The notes under the pieces: model-generated | Told to the model about the DNA's origin: nothing | What the model saw: only the letters and a program-made list of their open reading frames with translations | Databases searched by the model: none | Part shown: positions 1 through 8,879 of the stretch, one piece after another | Position numbering within the stretch: the stretch's first letter is position 1 | Layout: every line of letters begins with the position of its first letter | Assembly (NCBI GenBank): GCA_030849945.1 | Contig: JAVDKK010000001.1 | Span: 1,240,001 to 1,304,000, forward strand | Length of the DNA: 64,000 nucleotides | Direction: 5' to 3' | From: Schauerella fraxinea | GTDB lineage: Bacteria; Pseudomonadota; Gammaproteobacteria; Burkholderiales; Burkholderiaceae_B | Made by a program: the position numbers and the translations under genes

Positions 1-357
1 GATCGCAAGGGCTTGATCTTCGCCGCCACGCCGGCGAGTGATTTCATCTGCGGCACGCTGCAATTGGCCGCCGGCATGAACCTGCATATCTTCACCACCG
101 GCCGCGGCACGCCGTATGGGCTGGCGCAAGTGCCGGTGATCAAGGTGGCCACGCGTACCGATCTGGCGCGCCGGTGGCACGATCTGATGGACGTGAACGC
201 CGGCCGCATCGCCACGGGCGACGCCACGATCGAAGACGTGGGTTGGGAGTTGTTCAACCTGATGCTGGACGTGGCCAGCGGGCGCAAGCAAACCTGCGCC
301 GAGAAGCTCAAGCTGCATAACGCGTTGGCGCTGTTCAACCCGGGTCCTGTGACCTGA
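1..357 (+). CDS. Galactarate/altronate dehydratase family protein (UxaA/GarD-type), C-terminal part
   Basis: The reading frame is open from the first base, so only the last 118 residues are present. The fragment carries the C-terminal features of the UxaA/GarD sugar-acid dehydratases: a segment reading ATPASDFICGTLQLAAG, then FTTGRGTPYG and a closing KLKLHN. These enzymes remove water from hexarates or hexonates (galactarate, altronate) in the cytoplasm. It ends 64 bases before the convergent end of the flavin dehydrogenase gene. Substrate cannot be decided from this fragment; the N-terminal SAF domain, if any, lies outside the window. Confidence 0.85.
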   Translation, partial: DRKGLIFAATPASDFICGTLQLAAGMNLHIFTTGRGTPYGLAQVPVIKVATRTDLARRWHDLMDVNAGRIATGDATIEDVGWELFNLMLDVASGRKQTCAEKLKLHNALALFNPGPVT

Positions 358-421
358 TTGCAAGCTTGTGTGCCTGCGCGATCGCGCGCGGGCATACCTG
401 CTCTGGCGCACCGCACCCGTC

Positions 422-1831
422 TCAGAGCACCTTGCCCGGATTCATCAGTTGATTCGGATCAAGGGCGCGCTTGATCATCAGCATCAGGTCCATCTCGACC
501 GGCGACTTATAGCGGCGCAACGCGTCGCGCCGGAGTTGCCCCACGCCATGTTCCGCACTGATGGTGCCGCCGCGCTGCACGACGATGTCGTGCACGCAGC
601 GATTCAACGCCGTGGCGAGCTGGGCGAAATCGTCGTCCGGGATATCCAGTGGCAGCAGCGCGTTGTAGTGCAGGTTGCCGTCGCCCACGTGGCCGAAGTT
701 GATCAGCCTGACCTGGGGGAAGCGCGCTGCGATCGCGGCATCCGCCTCGTCGATGAATGCTGCCAGGCGCGAGATCGGCAGGGCGATGTCGTGCTTGATC
801 GTTTTGCCCCCGCGTACCTGAGCCTGTGAAATGCCCTCGCGCGCCCGCCACATCATGGCCGCGCAGGTTGCATCGTCGGCCACACGTGCATCGATGATCG
901 TGCCCGCCTGTGTCGCCTGCGCGAGCGCCTGCCGCAGTCTGCCGGCGAGGTCGTCGTCCTGCGTGTCGGCGAGTTCGATCAACGCGTAGTAGGCGTGCGT
1001 GCCGCGCAAGAGCGCCGATGCATCGTCGCGCTGCGTCGCCTCGAGAGTCAGGCACGCCGCCGACATCATTTCGAAAGCCGTCACGCTCTGGCCGAACGTG
1101 GCTTGCAGATGCGTCAGCAGCGCCACGATGTGCGCCGGCGTGTGTGCGCCCACCCAGGCCACGGCGCGTGCCGGTGCAAGCGGGGAGAGTTTGAGCACCG
1201 CGCCGGTGATGACGCCCAGCGTGCCTTCCGAACCGATGAACAGGCTCTTCAGGTCGTAGCCCGCGTTGTCTTTGCGCAAGCCGCGCAATCCATCCCACAC
1301 GCGCCCGTCCGGCAGCACGACCTCCAGGCCGAGCGTGAGTTCACGCGCATTGCCGTATCGCAGTACCGAGGTGCCGCCCGCGTTGGTGGCCAGGTTGCCG
1401 CCGATCGTGCATTGGCCTTCCGCACCCAGGCTCAGCGGAAAGTGGCGCTGGGCCTCGTGCGCCACACGCTGCACATCGGCCAGCAGCACACCCGCGTCCA
1501 CGGTGAGCGTGTTGTTGATCGGATCGACCTCGCGGATCCGGGTCATGCGCGACAGGCTCAACACCACCTGCGCGCCGCTGTCGTCGGGCGTGGCGCCGCC
1601 ACTCATGCCGGTATTGCCGCCTTGCGGCACCACCGGCGTACCGGTCTGATGACACAAGCGCATGACCGCAGCCACTTCAGTGGTCGTGCGCGGCCGCACC
1701 ACTACGGGTGTGCGACCTTCGTACCGGCCCAGCCAATCGCGCAGATAGGGTGACTGATCCGCAGTATCGCGAATCACACCGGCTTCACCCACGAGATGCG
1801 AGAGGCCGCCGATCAGGTCGCGGGCGTGCAT
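422..1831 (-). CDS. FAD-binding 2-hydroxyacid dehydrogenase, GlcD/D-lactate dehydrogenase type
   Basis: A 469-residue flavoprotein of the FAD_binding_4 / FAD-oxidase C-terminal family, the length usual for GlcD, D-lactate and D-2-hydroxyglutarate dehydrogenases. The FAD-binding motif PQGGNTGMSGGA lies near residues 69-80, followed by GTLGVITG. The C-terminal half has NFGHVGDGNLHYN and SAEHGVGQLRRD, which carry the metal/substrate histidines of the family. The chosen ATG overlaps the stop of the upstream racemase gene by one base (TAATG), so the two are translationally coupled. A longer reading frame upstream only runs through the racemase gene. It probably oxidises a D-2-hydroxy acid produced by this module; the substrate is unknown. 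Confidence 0.85.
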   Translation of the reverse strand: MHARDLIGGLSHLVGEAGVIRDTADQSPYLRDWLGRYEGRTPVVVRPRTTTEVAAVMRLCHQTGTPVVPQGGNTGMSGGATPDDSGAQVVLSLSRMTRIREVDPINNTLTVDAGVLLADVQRVAHEAQRHFPLSLGAEGQCTIGGNLATNAGGTSVLRYGNARELTLGLEVVLPDGRVWDGLRGLRKDNAGYDLKSLFIGSEGTLGVITGAVLKLSPLAPARAVAWVGAHTPAHIVALLTHLQATFGQSVTAFEMMSAACLTLEATQRDDASALLRGTHAYYALIELADTQDDDLAGRLRQALAQATQAGTIIDARVADDATCAAMMWRAREGISQAQVRGGKTIKHDIALPISRLAAFIDEADAAIAARFPQVRLINFGHVGDGNLHYNALLPLDIPDDDFAQLATALNRCVHDIVVQRGGTISAEHGVGQLRRDALRRYKSPVEMDLMLMIKRALDPNQLMNPGKVL

Positions 1832-2511
1832 TACGCGCGGTGCCAGCCGAGCAGCACGCGGGCCGCAGCCATGCCCGTGGCGGCCTGGGTCGGCTCGACC
1901 ACCGGGATGCCCAGTTCTTCTTGCAGCCAGTCGCGATAGGCGGCCATGCCGGCGCAACCGAGCACCACCACATCAGATTGATGATCGTCGCGCAGACGGC
2001 GGCCCACATCGAGCAACCGTTCTCGCGTGCGGGCCTCGTCGGACAGTTCGACCACGCCGAGTTCCAGCGGCAGTTCGGCCGCGATGCGGCCGGTAAAACC
2101 ACTCGCGCCGAAGAAACGGGCATGACGGGGAATGGATTGCCGCAGGATGGCGATCACGCCGATGCGCTGGCCCAGCGTCATCGCGGTCAGCATGCCGCAT
2201 TCGCTGATCCCCAGTACCGGTTTGCGGGTGACCTCGCGCACCGCGTGCAGCCCGGGATCGCTGAAGCAGGCAATCACGAACGCGCCGGCGGCGTCGCCGT
2301 GTTGGGCGTCGAGTGTGCGAACCAGTCGCGCAAGCGGCAGCGTCACGCTCTCGACGTCCATTTGCGTTTGCACGCCCGGTGGGCCTTCCTCGAGTGTCAC
2401 GCTCACGATCCTGGGGCCGCCGGCCACACGCAACGGGTCGAGTGCCGTGTCGAACGCGGCTGTCACGGCTTGCGTGGAGTTCGGGTTGATCACGAAGATG
2501 GTGCGATCCAT
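1831..2511 (-). CDS. Asp/Glu/hydantoin racemase family protein
   Basis: A 226-residue protein of the Asp/Glu/hydantoin racemase superfamily. The start MDRTIFVINPNST is typical, and the two catalytic cysteines are at about residue 82 (ACFSDPG) and residue 186 (GCAGM). Such enzymes racemise by two-base proton transfer; hydantoin racemases convert L- and D-5-substituted hydantoins. A D-hydantoinase is encoded 3 kb away on the other strand, which favours hydantoin racemase over aspartate or glutamate racemase. It is the first gene of a two-gene leftward unit with the GlcD-type dehydrogenase and starts 147 bases from the divergent LysR gene, its likely regulator. Confidence 0.82.
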   Translation of the reverse strand: MDRTIFVINPNSTQAVTAAFDTALDPLRVAGGPRIVSVTLEEGPPGVQTQMDVESVTLPLARLVRTLDAQHGDAAGAFVIACFSDPGLHAVREVTRKPVLGISECGMLTAMTLGQRIGVIAILRQSIPRHARFFGASGFTGRIAAELPLELGVVELSDEARTRERLLDVGRRLRDDHQSDVVVLGCAGMAAYRDWLQEELGIPVVEPTQAATGMAAARVLLGWHRA

Positions 2512-2658
2512 GGGCGGTATCCTGAGAGGCGCGGCTGCTCGACGGACCGGCAGCCTGCGTCGAGTCTAGCAGTGGGGTCGCGCGCGACGCATTGCCCATT
2601 TGTGCGCCACCCTTAACCCTTTGTTATGCTTTTTCCCTCACCCCCTCGCACATCGCCC

Positions 2659-3594
2659 ATGCAACTGAACCTGCGCCAAATCGAAGTCTTTCGCGCGGTC
2701 ATGACGACCGGCTCGATCAGCGGGGCGGCCAAGTTGCTGTTCGTCTCGCAGCCGGCGGTCAGCCGGTTGCTATCGCACACCGAGCAGCGGCTGGCGTTTG
2801 CGCTCTTCGAGCGCATCAAGGGCCGGCTTTATCCCACGCCTGAAGCGCGCCAGCTCTTTCGCGAAGTGGAGCAGGTGTACGCGGGCGTTCGGCGCGTAGG
2901 GGAGCTGGCGAGCGAGTTGGCGGAGCGGCGCAGCGGCATACTGCACATCGTGTCCAGCCCCAGCCTCGGTCACATGCTGATCCCGTTGTCGATCGCGCGC
3001 TTTCGCGGCACGCATCCCGACGTCAAGATCACGTTCTACCCGTTGCCCTATCAGGCCCTGACGCAAGCCTTGCTCGAGAGCCGTGCCGAGCTCGGCGTGA
3101 CCATTGTGTCGGACGCGCATCCCAATCTCCTGCAACAGCCCCTGGGGCAGGGGCAACTGGTGTGCATCTGCCCCTACAACCATCCTCTGGCGCACCGTGC
3201 GCAGCTGACGATCGCCGATCTGCAGCCTTATCCCTTGATTTCCTACGGCGCCGATACGCCGTTTGGCGTGCTGGTCGATCAGATGTACCAGGAGGCCGGG
3301 CACACGCGGCGCGTGGCAGTGGAGGTCAGCTCGCCGCAAAACGCCTGCTCGCTCGTGCAGGTCGGCGCCGGCATTGCGATCGTCGATGCGTTTACCGTCA
3401 AGAGCCGCACGTCAGGCGACTTCGTGGTGCGGCCGATCGCACAGGCCAAAACGTTGACGGCCAATCTGGTGCAGTCGCGATTCGAACCCCTTTCGCAATT
3501 GGCGCAAGGCTTTGTCGACATTCTGCGCGCCACCATGCAGGAACAAGGATTTGCGCTTGACGAGAACGCCCAAGCGGAAGGGATATCCGGGTAA
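2659..3594 (+). CDS. LysR-family transcriptional regulator
   Basis: A 311-residue LysR-type regulator. The N-terminal winged helix-turn-helix reads MQLNLRQIEVFRAVMTTGS, then AAKLLFVSQPAVSRLL, followed by a periplasmic-binding-like effector domain. The start at MQLNLRQ is chosen because the family begins there; upstream codons extend without homology. It stands between the divergent racemase/dehydrogenase genes and the co-directional DapA-like/hydantoinase genes, so it probably controls one or both in response to a pathway intermediate. The 147-base divergent gap contains T-N11-A-like sequence (TTAACCCTTTGTTA), but no operator can be fixed. Confidence 0.9.
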   Translation: MQLNLRQIEVFRAVMTTGSISGAAKLLFVSQPAVSRLLSHTEQRLAFALFERIKGRLYPTPEARQLFREVEQVYAGVRRVGELASELAERRSGILHIVSSPSLGHMLIPLSIARFRGTHPDVKITFYPLPYQALTQALLESRAELGVTIVSDAHPNLLQQPLGQGQLVCICPYNHPLAHRAQLTIADLQPYPLISYGADTPFGVLVDQMYQEAGHTRRVAVEVSSPQNACSLVQVGAGIAIVDAFTVKSRTSGDFVVRPIAQAKTLTANLVQSRFEPLSQLAQGFVDILRATMQEQGFALDENAQAEGISG

Positions 3595-3721
3595 TCCGCA
3601 GGTTAACCATGCGTTATAGGGCACCGATAAAAAAGCAAGTGGAGGCGTGATCGATCCGCATTAGGATGACTGACGATTCGATGCGTTGTGTTCCGAATCG
3701 CTTCTTCCTCATGGAGACCGG

Positions 3722-4645
3722 ATGGCTGCGCCGCTTGACGCGAAAGGCGTCTTCACGATTTGTCCTACCCCCTTTGACGACACCCTCGCGGTGGACACCC
3801 ACAGCATTGGCACGTTGGTGGACTTCCTGCTGGGCACGGGCGTGACCGGGTTGGCGATTCTTGGCTTTCTGGGCGAGCTGCACAAGCTGTCGAATGCCGA
3901 GCGGCGGCTGGTGCTGGAGACTTTCATCAAGCACACCAACGGCCGCGTGCCGGTGTGGGTGGGCGTGCGTGCGCACGGCATCACCGGCGCCATCGAGCAG
4001 GCCCGCGAGGCGCAGGAGATGGGCGCGGCGGCAGTGTTTGCCGCACCGCTCGACCATGCCAACGATGCCTTGCTGTTCGACTATTACCAAGCCGTTGCCC
4101 GCGCGGTCGATATCCCGGTGGTGATTCACGACTTCCCGGATTCGTTCGGCACCGAGATCAAGCCCGAAGTGGTGGCGCGGCTGGGGCGCGAAGGCGGCGT
4201 GCATATGATCAAGATGGAAGAGCCCCCGGTGGGGCAGAAGATCAGCCGGATCCGCGAACTCGCCGGCGACGACGCGATGAAGATCTTCGGCGGATTGGGC
4301 GGCGTGTACTTCCTTGAAGAGCTGCAGCGCGGTGCCGTGGGCACGATGACCGGCTTTGCGTTTCCCGAAATCCTGGTCGCCATCTATGACGCATTCGCCG
4401 CCGGCGACCGAGCCGGAGCGGCCGCGATTTTCGATCGCTATTGCCCCCTGATTCGCTACGAGTTTCAGCCCAAGATCGGCCTGGCGTTGCGCAAGTACAT
4501 CTATCGACAACGGGGCGCCATTGCGAGCGATGCGCTGCGCGCGCCCGGCATGCGCATCGATCCGGTCACAATAGCCGAACTCGAGGCGACCGTCGCCCGG
4601 GTCGGCTTAGCCTTGAACGGCAGCCGTCAACCGGTCAAGCGTTAA
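3722..4645 (+). CDS. DapA-family (dihydrodipicolinate synthase-like) aldolase/dehydratase
   Basis: A 307-residue class I aldolase of the DapA/NanA family, normal length. The Schiff-base lysine is K164 in HMIKMEE. Two usual family features differ: the GTTGE loop is GFLGE (residues 48-52), and the tyrosine of the YNxP motif is His136 in IHDFP. It is therefore probably not a true dihydrodipicolinate synthase but a catabolic lyase or dehydratase acting on another 2-oxo acid. The start at MAAPLDAKG follows GGAGACCGG. It ends 14 bases before the SDR gene and likely heads an operon with it and the hydantoinase. Confidence 0.8.
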   Translation: MAAPLDAKGVFTICPTPFDDTLAVDTHSIGTLVDFLLGTGVTGLAILGFLGELHKLSNAERRLVLETFIKHTNGRVPVWVGVRAHGITGAIEQAREAQEMGAAAVFAAPLDHANDALLFDYYQAVARAVDIPVVIHDFPDSFGTEIKPEVVARLGREGGVHMIKMEEPPVGQKISRIRELAGDDAMKIFGGLGGVYFLEELQRGAVGTMTGFAFPEILVAIYDAFAAGDRAGAAAIFDRYCPLIRYEFQPKIGLALRKYIYRQRGAIASDALRAPGMRIDPVTIAELEATVARVGLALNGSRQPVKR

Positions 4646-4659
4646 AGGACACACATCAC

Positions 4660-5439
4660 ATGGATCTGGGACTCAAAGGCAAGCGGGCGTTGGTATGCGC
4701 CTCCAGTAAAGGGTTGGGGCGCGCATGCGCGGTGTCGTTGGCGCGCGAAGGCGTCGATCTCGTGATGGTGGCGCGTGGCGCCGAGGCGTTGGAAGCCGCT
4801 GCCGAAGCGATCCGCATCGAGAGTGGCGTCACCGTGACGGCCATCGCGGCCGACGTCACTACCCGCGAAGGCCGCGAGAAAGTACTGGCCGCCTGCCCGG
4901 ATCCGGACATCCTCGTGACCAACGCGGGCGGCCCGAAACCGGGCGATTTTCGCGAATGGTCGCGCGACGACTGGATCGCGGCAATCGACGCCAATATGTT
5001 GACGCCGATCGAGCTTATCCGCGCCACGGTCGATACGATGATCGCGCGCAAGTTCGGGCGCATCGTCAACATCACATCTGCCGCGGTGAAGATGCCGATC
5101 GAGATTCTGGGCCTGTCCAACGGCGCACGCGCCGGACTGACGGGTTTCGTGGCTGGTCTGGCGCGCCAGACCGTGGCCCACAACGTGACGATCAACAACC
5201 TCTTGCCCGGTCCGTTCGAGACCGATCGGCTGCGGCAGACCGCCGCCAAGACGGCGGAGAACACCGGCAAGTCGATCGACGACGTGATGGCGGCACGATT
5301 GAGCGGCATTCCGGCCGGGCGCTACGGCGATCCGGCCGAGTTCGGCGACGCCTGCGCGTTTCTGTGCAGCGCCCAGGCTGGATTCATGACCGGCCAGAAC
5401 CTGGTGCTCGACGGCGGAATATATCCCGGCACGCTTTGA
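4660..5439 (+). CDS. Atypical short-chain dehydrogenase/reductase (lacks Tyr-x3-Lys)
   Basis: A 259-residue SDR-fold protein. It starts MDLGLKGKRALV with the nucleotide loop CASSKGLG (residues 13-20) and the NAGG motif. The catalytic serine is present in ITSAAVK, but where YxxxK should follow it reads LSNGAR, so tyrosine and lysine are both missing. This matches the conserved-domain group described as BKR-like SDR-like, which departs from the usual catalytic tetrad. The C-terminal MTGQNLVLDGG is normal. A second gene at 35199-35984 starts almost the same way. The role in the module is open: a reductase with altered chemistry or a non-catalytic partner. Confidence 0.78.
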   Translation: MDLGLKGKRALVCASSKGLGRACAVSLAREGVDLVMVARGAEALEAAAEAIRIESGVTVTAIAADVTTREGREKVLAACPDPDILVTNAGGPKPGDFREWSRDDWIAAIDANMLTPIELIRATVDTMIARKFGRIVNITSAAVKMPIEILGLSNGARAGLTGFVAGLARQTVAHNVTINNLLPGPFETDRLRQTAAKTAENTGKSIDDVMAARLSGIPAGRYGDPAEFGDACAFLCSAQAGFMTGQNLVLDGGIYPGTL

Positions 5440-5460
5440 TTGTTTAACTGAAGAAACACG

Positions 5461-6942
5461 ATGACCTTGCCCACCGAGTTCGATCTGACGATACGCAATG
5501 GCCGCATTTCAACGGCCAGCGATACTTACCATGCCGACATCGGTGTGCGCGACGGCGTCATCGTGGCGATCGGCAGCGGCTTGGCGCCGGGCAAGCGCGA
5601 TATCGATGCCGCCGGCCGGTGGGTGCTGCCGGGCGGCATCGATAGTCATTGCCATGTCGAGCAGCTATCGGGCATGGGCATGATGTGCGCCGACGACTTT
5701 TACAGTGCCACGGTGTCGGCCGCGTTCGGCGGCACGACCACCATCATTCCGTTTGCCGCGCAGCACCGCGGCAATCTGCTGCCGGAAGTGGTGGCCGATT
5801 ATTCGAAGCGCGCAGCCGAGAAAGCCGTCATCGACTACAGCGTTCACCTCATCGTGTCCGACCCCACCGAGCAGGCGCTCAAGCATGATCTGCCGGCGTT
5901 GATCAAAAGCGGCATCACGTCGTTCAAAGTGTTCATGACGTACGAGCGCATGAAGCTCGACGATTTTCAGTTGCTCGACGTACTTGACGTCGCCGATCGC
6001 GAAGGTGCGCTGGTGATGGTGCACGCCGAGAACAACGACATGATTCGCTGGGTGGCGCGGCGTCTGGCCGAGCGCGGCATGACCGCGCCCAAGTATCACG
6101 CCGTCGCGCACACGCCTTTGGCGGAGAGCGAGGCGACGAATCGCGCTGTTGCCTTGGCGCGCATGATGGATGTGCCGCTGATGATCGTGCATGTGGCGGG
6201 CATCGAGGCCGTGCGCGTGGTGCATTCGTCGCAAGCGTTGGGGCTGCCGATCCATGCCGAGAGCTGCCCGCAGTATCTCTTTCTCACGGCGGAGGACCTG
6301 GATCTGCCGGGCCTCGAGGGTGCCAAGTTCTGCTGCAGCCCGCCGCCGCGCGATCCCGAGTCGCAAGCCGCCGTGTGGCAGGGCTTGCTGGACGGCACCC
6401 TGCAGATGTTCTCGTCGGATCATGCGCCTTATCGCTTCGACGAAAGCGGCAAGTTGCCCAAAGGGGAAGCGACGACCTTCAAGGATATGGCCAACGGCGT
6501 ACCCGGACTCGAGGTGCGCATGCCGCTGCTGTTTTCCGAAGGCGTGATGACGGGCCGCATGACGATCGAACGGTTTGTGGCGTTGACGGCGACCAATCAC
6601 GCGCGCACCTATGGGCTGCACCCCCGCAAAGGCACGATTGCCGTGGGTGCCGATGCCGATATCGGCATCTGGAATCCCGAACGGCGCGTCACCATTTCAA
6701 CCGCCATGCTGCACGACAATGTGGGCTATACCCCCTATGAAGGACGCGAGGTGCAAGGCTGGCCCGAGATCGTGGTGAGCCGCGGGCGCGTCGTGGTCGA
6801 AGATGGCGTGCTCGATGCCGAGCGCGGCAGTGGCCGGTTTCTGGTTCGTGGCACGCCCGAGCCGGTATTGCGTCAGCGGTTGAACGGCAATCCCAATGCG
6901 CTGGTGCGCAAGTATTTCGGCAACCATCCCAACGACGAGTAA
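5461..6942 (+). CDS. D-hydantoinase / dihydropyrimidinase
   Basis: A 493-residue cyclic amidohydrolase that opens hydantoin or dihydropyrimidine rings. Metal ligands are clear: H63-C-H65 (GGIDSHCHVE), the carbamylated lysine K156 (SFKVFMTYE), H188 (VHAENND), H244 (IVHVAG) and D320 (FSSDHAPY). Length and motif order fit D-hydantoinase and dihydropyrimidinase. It starts 21 bases after the SDR gene. With the racemase at 1831-2511 it gives two steps of hydantoin utilisation. The only carbamoylase-type gene in the window is 25 kb away (31910-33166) in another operon, so either that enzyme serves both or the product is handled differently here. Confidence 0.92.
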   Translation: MTLPTEFDLTIRNGRISTASDTYHADIGVRDGVIVAIGSGLAPGKRDIDAAGRWVLPGGIDSHCHVEQLSGMGMMCADDFYSATVSAAFGGTTTIIPFAAQHRGNLLPEVVADYSKRAAEKAVIDYSVHLIVSDPTEQALKHDLPALIKSGITSFKVFMTYERMKLDDFQLLDVLDVADREGALVMVHAENNDMIRWVARRLAERGMTAPKYHAVAHTPLAESEATNRAVALARMMDVPLMIVHVAGIEAVRVVHSSQALGLPIHAESCPQYLFLTAEDLDLPGLEGAKFCCSPPPRDPESQAAVWQGLLDGTLQMFSSDHAPYRFDESGKLPKGEATTFKDMANGVPGLEVRMPLLFSEGVMTGRMTIERFVALTATNHARTYGLHPRKGTIAVGADADIGIWNPERRVTISTAMLHDNVGYTPYEGREVQGWPEIVVSRGRVVVEDGVLDAERGSGRFLVRGTPEPVLRQRLNGNPNALVRKYFGNHPNDE

Positions 6943-7181
6943 GCAGGATCACGCAGGAAGCCGAGATCGCCACGCCCGCAGAGGCCACGATGGCGCCGGT
7001 TCAGGGGAGGAGGACCGAGAGTGATGTTCGGCCAGGGCGACCTGGCATGCGTTTTTACCTTTACGCAGCACCGCTTCAACTTTGCCGCCCATCGGCGGCC
7101 GGGGCCCGACCGTTCGATCGATGAGCGGGCGAGTGCCGGACGCGCGCGGGGCATGCCGCCTCTTCCTTAAGGACTACTGCC

Positions 7182-8045
7182 ATGACACGCTTTTCCCTTT
7201 CGCTGCATCGTGCGGGCCGCGTCGGCCTGGCGCTCTTGATGAGCGGTGCTTGCGCCTCAGCCGCTTGGGCCGCCAAGCCCCTGGTCACCGGCGTGGACGC
7301 CACCTTTGCGCCGCACGCCATGCCCAAGCTGGGCGGCGGGCTGGATGGTTTCAATATCGAACTCGGCCAGGCGATCGCCAAGAAATTGGGCACCACAATC
7401 GAGATCGAAGGCACCGAATATGCCGCGCTGATTCCCGGGCTGAACGCCAAGAAATACGACTTTGTGCTGGCGCCGACCACGGTCACGCCTGAACGTGCAA
7501 AGGCGCTGCTGTTTTCGGAAGGCTATCTGAATACCGATTACACGTTTGTCGTGGCCAAGAAGGCGCCGGATATCAAGTCGCTTGAAGAGCTGAAGGGCAA
7601 GACGCTGGCGGTGAACAAGGGTTCGGCCTATGAAAACTGGGCGCGCGACAACATGGCCAAGTATGGCTTCAAGTACGACGTGTACGCGACCAATGCCGAT
7701 GCCATTCAGGCGGTGCAATCGGGTCGCGCCGATACCAATCTGGCCGGCAATACCGTCTCGGCCTGGGCCGCGAAGCAGAACCCCGCTGTGCGCACGACGA
7801 TGACGATCCCCACCGGACTTGTGTGGGCGTTGGCGTTCCGTCTGGATGACAAGGCCGGCCGCGACCGCGTGTCGATGGCGCTCAAATGCCTGAAGCAGGA
7901 TGGCACGGTGTCGAAGTTGGCGCAGAAGTGGTTCGGCTTTACGCCGGCAGCGGGTACTGCCGCGGTCACCATCGTGCCGGGCCAGGGCGTACCGGACCTG
8001 CCGGGCTACGACGCCACGCCGGTCAAGCTGGAATGCGCCGCTTGA
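7182..8045 (+). CDS. Polar amino-acid ABC transporter, periplasmic binding protein (family 3)
   Basis: A 287-residue solute-binding protein with an N-terminal signal peptide ending AAWA-AKPLV. The mature part has family 3 features: an N-terminal VDATFAPHAMP, DGFNIELGQAIAKKLG, then LNAKKYDFVLAPTTVTPERA and LKGKTLAVNKGSAYE. It binds an amino acid or related polar solute in the periplasm and delivers it to the permease pair encoded downstream. The start has an AAGGA site 9 bases ahead. The 239 bases between the hydantoinase stop and this gene hold no gene; they probably contain a promoter, though read-through from the hydantoinase operon is possible. Confidence 0.88.
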   Translation: MTRFSLSLHRAGRVGLALLMSGACASAAWAAKPLVTGVDATFAPHAMPKLGGGLDGFNIELGQAIAKKLGTTIEIEGTEYAALIPGLNAKKYDFVLAPTTVTPERAKALLFSEGYLNTDYTFVVAKKAPDIKSLEELKGKTLAVNKGSAYENWARDNMAKYGFKYDVYATNADAIQAVQSGRADTNLAGNTVSAWAAKQNPAVRTTMTIPTGLVWALAFRLDDKAGRDRVSMALKCLKQDGTVSKLAQKWFGFTPAAGTAAVTIVPGQGVPDLPGYDATPVKLECAA

Positions 8046-8114
8046 GGTGACGGGCGGTTGAACGACCTCGCAGGCATGGCGGGCGCCGTGCCTGCACGCA
8101 TTCTGGAGTACGTG

Positions 8115-8861
8115 ATGGCTACGCCTATCCTGCGGATCTCGAATCTGCACAAATCCTACGGCAGCAATGCCGTCCTCAAAGGCATCGATCTCGATGTGCA
8201 TCCCGGCGAGTTGGTCTTCATCATCGGGCCGTCCGGATCGGGCAAGAGCAGCCTGTTGCGTTGCTGCAATCGGCTGGAGGAGTCGAGCTCGGGATCGATC
8301 GTGGTGGACGGCGACGACATCACCGCGCCACGCGCCGATCTGAACCGCATTCGGCAGAACATCGGCATGGTGTTCCAGCACTTCAATCTTTATCGCCATA
8401 TGACCGTGCTCGGCAATGTGACGCTGGCCCTGCGAAAGGTGCAGAAGATGTCGCGTGCCGATGCGGATGCGCGCGGCCACGAGGCGCTTGCCCGTGTAGG
8501 CCTGGCCGAGAAGGCAACGGCCTACCCGGATGCGTTGTCGGGCGGGCAGCAACAGCGGGTGGGCATCGCCCGGTCGTTGGCGCTGCGACCCAAGGTGGTG
8601 CTGTTCGATGAGCCCACCAGCGCGCTCGATCCGGAACTCGTGGGGAGCGTGCTCAATGTGATGCGCGAACTCAAGGAAGACGGCATGACGATGATGGTCG
8701 TCAGTCACGAAATGGGTTTTGCGCGGGCGGCGGCCGATCGGGTGGTGTTCATGGATGGCGGCGTGATCGTGGAGCAGGGCACGCCACAAGCCGTGTTCGG
8801 CGCACCCCAACACCCGCGCACGCAATCGTTTCTATCGCGCATGACCGAGCACGCCGCGTAA
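8115..8861 (+). CDS. Polar amino-acid ABC transporter, ATP-binding protein
   Basis: A 248-residue ABC ATPase of the GlnQ/HisP class. It has Walker A GPSGSGKSS (residues 38-46), the Q-loop VFQHFNLY, the signature LSGGQQQR, Walker B VVLFDEPTSALDPE and the switch histidine in VVSHEMGFA. It energises uptake through the two permeases downstream. The ATG at 8115 follows GGAGTACGTG and aligns with the family; an in-frame start at 8058 would add 19 residues with no homology. The gene order (binding protein, ATPase, permease, permease) is that of a complete importer. Confidence 0.92.
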   Translation: MATPILRISNLHKSYGSNAVLKGIDLDVHPGELVFIIGPSGSGKSSLLRCCNRLEESSSGSIVVDGDDITAPRADLNRIRQNIGMVFQHFNLYRHMTVLGNVTLALRKVQKMSRADADARGHEALARVGLAEKATAYPDALSGGQQQRVGIARSLALRPKVVLFDEPTSALDPELVGSVLNVMRELKEDGMTMMVVSHEMGFARAAADRVVFMDGGVIVEQGTPQAVFGAPQHPRTQSFLSRMTEHAA

Positions 8862-8879
8862 AGGCAGGCCAGGAACATC

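Noticed and set aside
8058..8115. Longer start for the ABC ATPase at 8058
   Set aside because: Adds 19 residues with no family match; the ATG at 8115 has a good ribosome site.
7257..8825. Long minus-strand open frame of 522 codons across the ABC transporter genes
   Set aside because: It is antisense to two well-supported genes and its translation has no recognisable motif. Long antisense frames are expected at this GC content.
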